The notes under the pieces were generated by a model that worked only from the letters and a program-made list of their open reading frames with translations, had not been told where the DNA came from and searched no databases. Shown here piece after piece: positions 6,916 to 10,480 of a stretch of 10,480 bases of DNA (position 1 is its first letter; each line of letters opens with the position of its first letter). The translations under genes and the position numbers were made by a program. The stretch lies in NCBI GenBank assembly GCA_041746415.1, contig JBGTHB010000007.1, positions 1-10,480 of the forward strand, written 5' to 3'. Origin of the DNA: JBGTHB01 sp041746415. Its GTDB lineage: Bacteria > Pseudomonadota > Gammaproteobacteria > Coxiellales > Coxiellaceae.

Positions 6916-8712
6916 ATGCTTTTAGATAATGAAAAAATATTAGGGAATTGCTATTCATTTTTTAGTGAGCAGGTGTTGCTAAACGCATCGGCTATCGCTA
7001 TTCAACACCCAGGCTCGGGTTGCCTGACCTATTCAGAATTGGCTTGTAAAGTTAATTTGGTTGCTGCATACATAGCCCGGCATCATCGAAGGGAGTTATC
7101 TTATATCGCCATTTTACACGATGATCCAGTTTTTGCTGTAACGATAATGATGGCTTGTCTTAAGTTGAGGGTGCCTTATATTCCTCTAAACCATCAATAC
7201 CCATCAGATTACATAAACACGATTGTTGAAGACGCCGAACCATCACTGATTATTACAAATAAACAGTTTAAAAAAATCTTTCGTGAATCGCAGGCAGCGA
7301 TTTTAGAAGTTGAAAATTTTGATGCAATTAGCGTAAGTGACGAGGTAGTAGAATCTGAATTCAAAGCGAGTTCTGAAGCGTATGTAATATACACTTCAGG
7401 TTCTACGGGGCGTCCCAAAGGAGTTATCATCGAACATGCCAGCATAATAAATTTAATTCATGCAACGCGTAGGCTGTATGATATAAAGGTTGGCGATAAA
7501 ATCCCTTTGCTGCATTCCTTGGCTTTCGATTTTTCGGTTTGGGAAATCTACTCAGCACTTTTTAATGGTGCCACATTAGTTATACATGAAAATTATGGGA
7601 ACTGTTTGATTCCCAGTTACGTTAACCTAATCACTAAATATGCCATTACCGTTATAAATTTAACGCCCTCTGCTTTTTATCGTTTAATAGAAGAGATGAC
7701 AGATCAGACCGTTGGGTTCGATTCACTGCAATTGGTGATATTGGGAGGCGAGCCGATTAGCCTTCATAAAATGAAGAGCTGGTTTAGTTCTGACAATGCC
7801 ACTAATACATCAGTTTACAATATGTATGGGATTACAGAAGGTTGTATTCACGTAACCATAAAAAAAATAGACCAGTCACTCGATACCCGTTATGGCGCCC
7901 CTATTGGGGTTCCGCTTGAAGGGGTAAAGCTATCCATTCTTGAACAGAATAATCTATCAAGTGCTGCAAGCGAAGGAGAGCTTTGTATCGGTGGTGCCGC
8001 TGTCGCAAAAGGCTATTTAAACAGTCGTCAATTAACAGAAACAAAATTTTTTGATAAAGACGGAACACGTTGGTTTAAAACAGGTGATTTGGTTAAGCGC
8101 GATGGCAATGATTATTTTTACCTATCCCGTATGGATCATGTGATCAAGATTAGGGGTTTTCGCTTGAACCTGGATGAAATTGAAGATTGTTTGCTGAGAT
8201 TTGGTGGCGTAAAAAACGTATCTGTTAGCACCTACTCTTTGAGCTCCAATGACTGTCGACTAGTGGCTTTTTTAGTGGCTAACTCATCTGATATAAATTT
8301 GGAAAAACTTAAAGAACACGTTAAGCAAAAATTACCTAATTTTATGTTGCCTAGCGAGTTTGTTGTTTTGGAACAATTTCCATTAACGATAAATGGCAAA
8401 GTTGATATTAATAAGATGAAATTCGGGATCAGAAACACGGTTTCGCTCAGTTCGAAAAACATAAATAGTCTCGATTATTCGAAAAAAATTTCGAGAATTT
8501 GGGAAGGGGTGTTAGAAAAAAATCAAATTAATTTAGATGAATCTTTTTTTGATTCAGGCGGGGATTCATTGCTTTTGATTAAGCTTCAATATGAATTACA
8601 GCAGTGTTTTGGCTTTCGTGTTGAATTAATTGATTTAATTCGATATCCAACAGTTAAATTGTTTTCAAGTTATTTAGAAAGTCGTGAGAGAGCAAATGAT
8701 AAATGTCGATGA
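6916..8712 (+). CDS. Free-standing NRPS adenylation-carrier didomain, predicted to load threonine
   Basis: 598 residues: an adenylation domain (to about residue 500) and one peptidyl carrier domain (about 520-590), with no condensation domain. It activates an amino acid as aminoacyl-AMP and tethers it to its own phosphopantetheine arm. Core motifs: YTSGSTGRPKG at 159-169, FDFSVWE near 204-210, YGITEG at 304-309 (Pro of YGPTE replaced by Ile), WFKTGD, the KIRGFRLNLDEIE segment, and NGKVD with catalytic K495. The carrier site FFDSGGDSL has S551. Aligned to GrsA, the ten code residues are D205, F206, W209, N248, I275, G277, M303, I311, H312 and K495, giving DFWNIGMIHK, against the known threonine code DFWNIGMVHK. 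I chose ATG 6916, which has GGAG at 6901-6904 and GAAGAG just upstream. GTG 6904 would overlap the SDR stop by four bases but lacks a spaced Shine-Dalgarno. The layout recalls SyrB1. Confidence 0.93.
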   Translation: MLLDNEKILGNCYSFFSEQVLLNASAIAIQHPGSGCLTYSELACKVNLVAAYIARHHRRELSYIAILHDDPVFAVTIMMACLKLRVPYIPLNHQYPSDYINTIVEDAEPSLIITNKQFKKIFRESQAAILEVENFDAISVSDEVVESEFKASSEAYVIYTSGSTGRPKGVIIEHASIINLIHATRRLYDIKVGDKIPLLHSLAFDFSVWEIYSALFNGATLVIHENYGNCLIPSYVNLITKYAITVINLTPSAFYRLIEEMTDQTVGFDSLQLVILGGEPISLHKMKSWFSSDNATNTSVYNMYGITEGCIHVTIKKIDQSLDTRYGAPIGVPLEGVKLSILEQNNLSSAASEGELCIGGAAVAKGYLNSRQLTETKFFDKDGTRWFKTGDLVKRDGNDYFYLSRMDHVIKIRGFRLNLDEIEDCLLRFGGVKNVSVSTYSLSSNDCRLVAFLVANSSDINLEKLKEHVKQKLPNFMLPSEFVVLEQFPLTINGKVDINKMKFGIRNTVSLSSKNINSLDYSKKISRIWEGVLEKNQINLDESFFDSGGDSLLLIKLQYELQQCFGFRVELIDLIRYPTVKLFSSYLESRERANDKCR

Positions 8713-9652
8713 GAAGCTTTCTGAGGTGTGGTGCGATATTTTGGGTAAGTTTAAGGTACAAGACACAGATAATTTTTATATTTGTGGCGGTAATGATTTT
8801 TTGACTCGCGCTTTACATAATAAAATAAATTCGATATTTTTGCTTAATTTGACAGTAGAGGATTTTATAAAAAATCCTCGTTTTTTTCAACAGAAAATAC
8901 TAATTAAAAATTCTTTGGGCTACGAACAAAAAGACTGTTTTATACGGCTTAAAAAATCAAGTGAGGTCTCAGGCACATCTTTAGTTTTTGTGCATCCGCT
9001 TGGTGGGACGCTTTTTTCTTATAAACCATTAGTTGAAAAATTGAAGCAACGGAATGATGTTTTTGGTTTACAGGATCGTTTTTTGTCAGGAGACTATTCT
9101 GAATTTTCAAGCATAGAGGAGCAAGCCAGTTTCTATTGTGAAAAATTGCTTTCCAATCTGACTGCTTCTTCGGTGTTTATATTCGGTCATTCATCGGGTG
9201 GAACCATTGCTTATGAGATGGGTTTACAGTTGAAAAAAACCGGACTAAACGTTAAAAAAATTGTTATGTTTGATAGCTGGGTTGATATTCCAAACGAAAT
9301 TAAAGTTCGAGAAAACTTTAAAATAATTATGGAAAGACAATTAAGCGTGTTACGCCCAGACGCTCAATTTAACGGTCGCTTCAATATAGATAACTGGATT
9401 GAGATCATATGGTCACGTATGGAGCTGTTGTTTCATTATAAGCCACAGCCATCCGCAGTGCCTGTGAAATTATTTGTTGCGAACAAACGAGTTGATGGAT
9501 ATGACCTCAATTTAGATGCTGCTGAGCAGTGGCAACCATATGCGCTGAATATGAAAATTACGCAAGTAAACGCAAATCATGAAAACATGCTGCATTTAGA
9601 TAATCTCTCATATTTTATAGACGAGATTGAGACAGATTTAAGAAAAGAATAG
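8696..9652 (+). CDS. Thioesterase with an N-terminal inactive carrier domain
   Basis: 318 residues. Residues 1-65 resemble a peptidyl carrier (KLSEVWCDIL, then DNFYICGGNDFL), but the GGDSL motif reads GGNDF, so Asp34 stands where the phosphopantetheinylated Ser should be. Residues from about 90 onward form an alpha/beta-hydrolase thioesterase: VFVHPLGG near the oxyanion region, GHSSGG with nucleophile S166, MFDSW with D193 as likely acid, and NHENML with H295. Such enzymes hydrolyse, cyclise or transfer acyl groups held on carriers. The intact triad makes it likely active. ATG 8696 is preferred over GTG 8684, because GAGAG lies just before it. It overlaps the didomain stop by 17 bases, which suggests translational coupling. 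Placed between the threonine didomain and the polyketide synthase, it may edit misloaded carriers or shuttle threonyl groups rather than release the final product. The AT content is very high (8821-8880 has 14 G/C in 60). Confidence 0.85.
   Translation: MINVDEKLSEVWCDILGKFKVQDTDNFYICGGNDFLTRALHNKINSIFLLNLTVEDFIKNPRFFQQKILIKNSLGYEQKDCFIRLKKSSEVSGTSLVFVHPLGGTLFSYKPLVEKLKQRNDVFGLQDRFLSGDYSEFSSIEEQASFYCEKLLSNLTASSVFIFGHSSGGTIAYEMGLQLKKTGLNVKKIVMFDSWVDIPNEIKVRENFKIIMERQLSVLRPDAQFNGRFNIDNWIEIIWSRMELLFHYKPQPSAVPVKLFVANKRVDGYDLNLDAAEQWQPYALNMKITQVNANHENMLHLDNLSYFIDEIETDLRKE
8858..8887 (+). terminator. Terminator-like hairpin inside the thioesterase gene (possible attenuator)
   Basis: GAGGATTTT (8858-8866) pairs perfectly with AAAATCCTC (8871-8879) around the four-base loop ATAA, and after one G comes a run of seven T (8881-8887). 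The shape is that of an intrinsic terminator in the direction of the operon, yet it lies within codons for VEDFIKNPRFF. The stem has only three G-C pairs, so it would be weak. It may cause partial polarity ahead of the polyketide synthase gene, or be a by-product of AT-rich coding. Confidence 0.4.
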
Positions 9653-9665
9653 TGATTGAAAGTTA

Positions 9666-10480
9666 ATGGCTCCATGTTTAAACAATAAAATTGCTATCAT
9701 CGGGATTGCGGGACAGTTTCCTAAGGCAAATGACATCAATGAATACTGGCGCAATTTGCTTGAATCAAGGGATTGTATTAGTCGCACTCCCACACAATTT
9801 TTATCACGGGATGGGTGGATTCATGCAAAAGGGACCTTAGCAGAAGCAGATTTATTTTCCGCTGAAACGTTTCGTTTCACTCCAAAGCAAGCAGAGATAA
9901 CTGATCCTCAATTTAGGCTGTTTTTACAATGGGTGTATTATGCCTGGAATGACGCGGGTTACTCACCATTTCACTATTTAGGGAAAGTGGGCGTGTATGC
10001 AACATCAAGTACACAAGACAGCTATTATGAAAATCAAATAGCTAAAAATAAAAAATATCATACGGAAGAGCAACGTTATGAGCAGTTAATTCATAATGCC
10101 AGAGATTTTCTTGCTACTTTGGTAGCTTATAAGTTCAATTTCACCGGGCCCTGTATTAATTTTCAAACGGCGTGTTCAAGTTCACTTGTCGCAGCTAGCC
10201 AGGCTTGTGAGGACCTAGTAAAAGACAAATGTGATGTTGCTGTTGTTGGTGGTGTATCAATAACGTTCCCATTATTTCCTGGGTATTTTTATCAAAAAGG
10301 TATGATTTATTCGAGTGATGGTTTTTGCAGACCGTTTTCAGAGCAAGCAAATGGAGTGGTTCCTGGAAACGGCGGGGGCGTCATTCTATTGAAACGTCTT
10401 TCAAGTGCTATCGCGGATGGTGATTCTATTTATGCGGTTATTGAGGGTTATGCGATCAATAACGATGGAGCAAACAAATT
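9666..10480 (+). CDS. Type I polyketide synthase, N-terminal ketosynthase domain (3' end outside window)
   Basis: 271 codons are visible and the frame is open to the edge, so this is the beginning of a larger protein. It starts almost directly with a beta-ketoacyl synthase domain (KIAIIGIAGQFP at residues 8-19), followed by DPQFRLFLQ, the active-site loop TACSSSL with nucleophile C170, GVVPGNGGGVILLKRL at 230-245 and AINNDG at 263-268. The two catalytic His residues fall beyond the window. The domain would join an acyl or aminoacyl starter to a malonyl-type extender by decarboxylative condensation. ATG 9666 is fixed by an in-frame TGA at 9657-9659; its Shine-Dalgarno (GAAAG) is weak, so coupling to the thioesterase gene 13 bases upstream is likely. 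The usual Glu of GEGxG is Asn (N235), and DPQQR is DPQFR; as I recall, similar Asn variants occur in hybrid NRPS-PKS ketosynthases. Later domains, including any acyltransferase, are unknown. Confidence 0.92.
   Translation, partial: MAPCLNNKIAIIGIAGQFPKANDINEYWRNLLESRDCISRTPTQFLSRDGWIHAKGTLAEADLFSAETFRFTPKQAEITDPQFRLFLQWVYYAWNDAGYSPFHYLGKVGVYATSSTQDSYYENQIAKNKKYHTEEQRYEQLIHNARDFLATLVAYKFNFTGPCINFQTACSSSLVAASQACEDLVKDKCDVAVVGGVSITFPLFPGYFYQKGMIYSSDGFCRPFSEQANGVVPGNGGGVILLKRLSSAIADGDSIYAVIEGYAINNDGANK

Noticed and set aside
8623..8641. Inverted repeat GAATTAA/TTAATTC near the end of the didomain gene
   Set aside because: Entirely AT-rich apart from its end pairs, within coding sequence and with no T-run; likely chance.

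Overview
The window reads as chromosomal DNA of a moderately AT-rich gammaproteobacterium. The evidence is the long-form FadE acyl-CoA dehydrogenase with its extended C-terminal region, FadD, acetoacetyl-CoA synthetase, and a tRNA-Val(GAC) of the usual gammaproteobacterial form. The genus cannot be fixed from sequence alone; a Legionellales- or Cellvibrionales-like organism is possible.

Left part (1-5620) is core lipid catabolism. It holds the 3' part of fadE (cut by the window edge), then fadD on the same strand, then a small gene for a secreted cysteine-containing protein of unknown function that starts behind a perfect Shine-Dalgarno sequence. A convergent gene for acetoacetyl-CoA synthetase follows on the minus strand. 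FadD activates fatty acids, FadE does the first beta-oxidation step, and the synthetase activates acetoacetate. The convergent junction is only 3 bases wide, and the likely terminator of the minus-strand gene sits inside its own last codons.

Middle (5621-6130) is a 510-base stretch without a protein gene. It carries an intact tRNA-Val(GAC) at 5837-5913 with encoded CCA, and a cluster of palindromes at 6066-6097.

Right part (6131-10480) is the start of a tightly packed, AT-richer nonribosomal peptide/polyketide operon that runs off the window. In order: a short-chain dehydrogenase with NAD-type features; a free-standing adenylation-carrier didomain whose specificity code reads DFWNIGMIHK, one conservative change from the classical threonine code; a thioesterase whose N-terminus is a carrier-protein fold with Asp in place of the phosphopantetheine Ser; and a polyketide synthase that opens directly with a ketosynthase domain. 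Genes overlap or are separated by at most 13 bases, so translational coupling is likely. The simplest model is that threonine is activated and held on the didomain, perhaps changed by the dehydrogenase, perhaps moved by the thioesterase-like protein, and then extended by the polyketide synthase. The didomain-thioesterase-ketosynthase order, the inactive carrier and a terminator-like hairpin inside the thioesterase gene are the most unusual things here. The position just behind a tRNA gene suggests the cluster may be an acquired island, but no integrase or second attachment site is in view.
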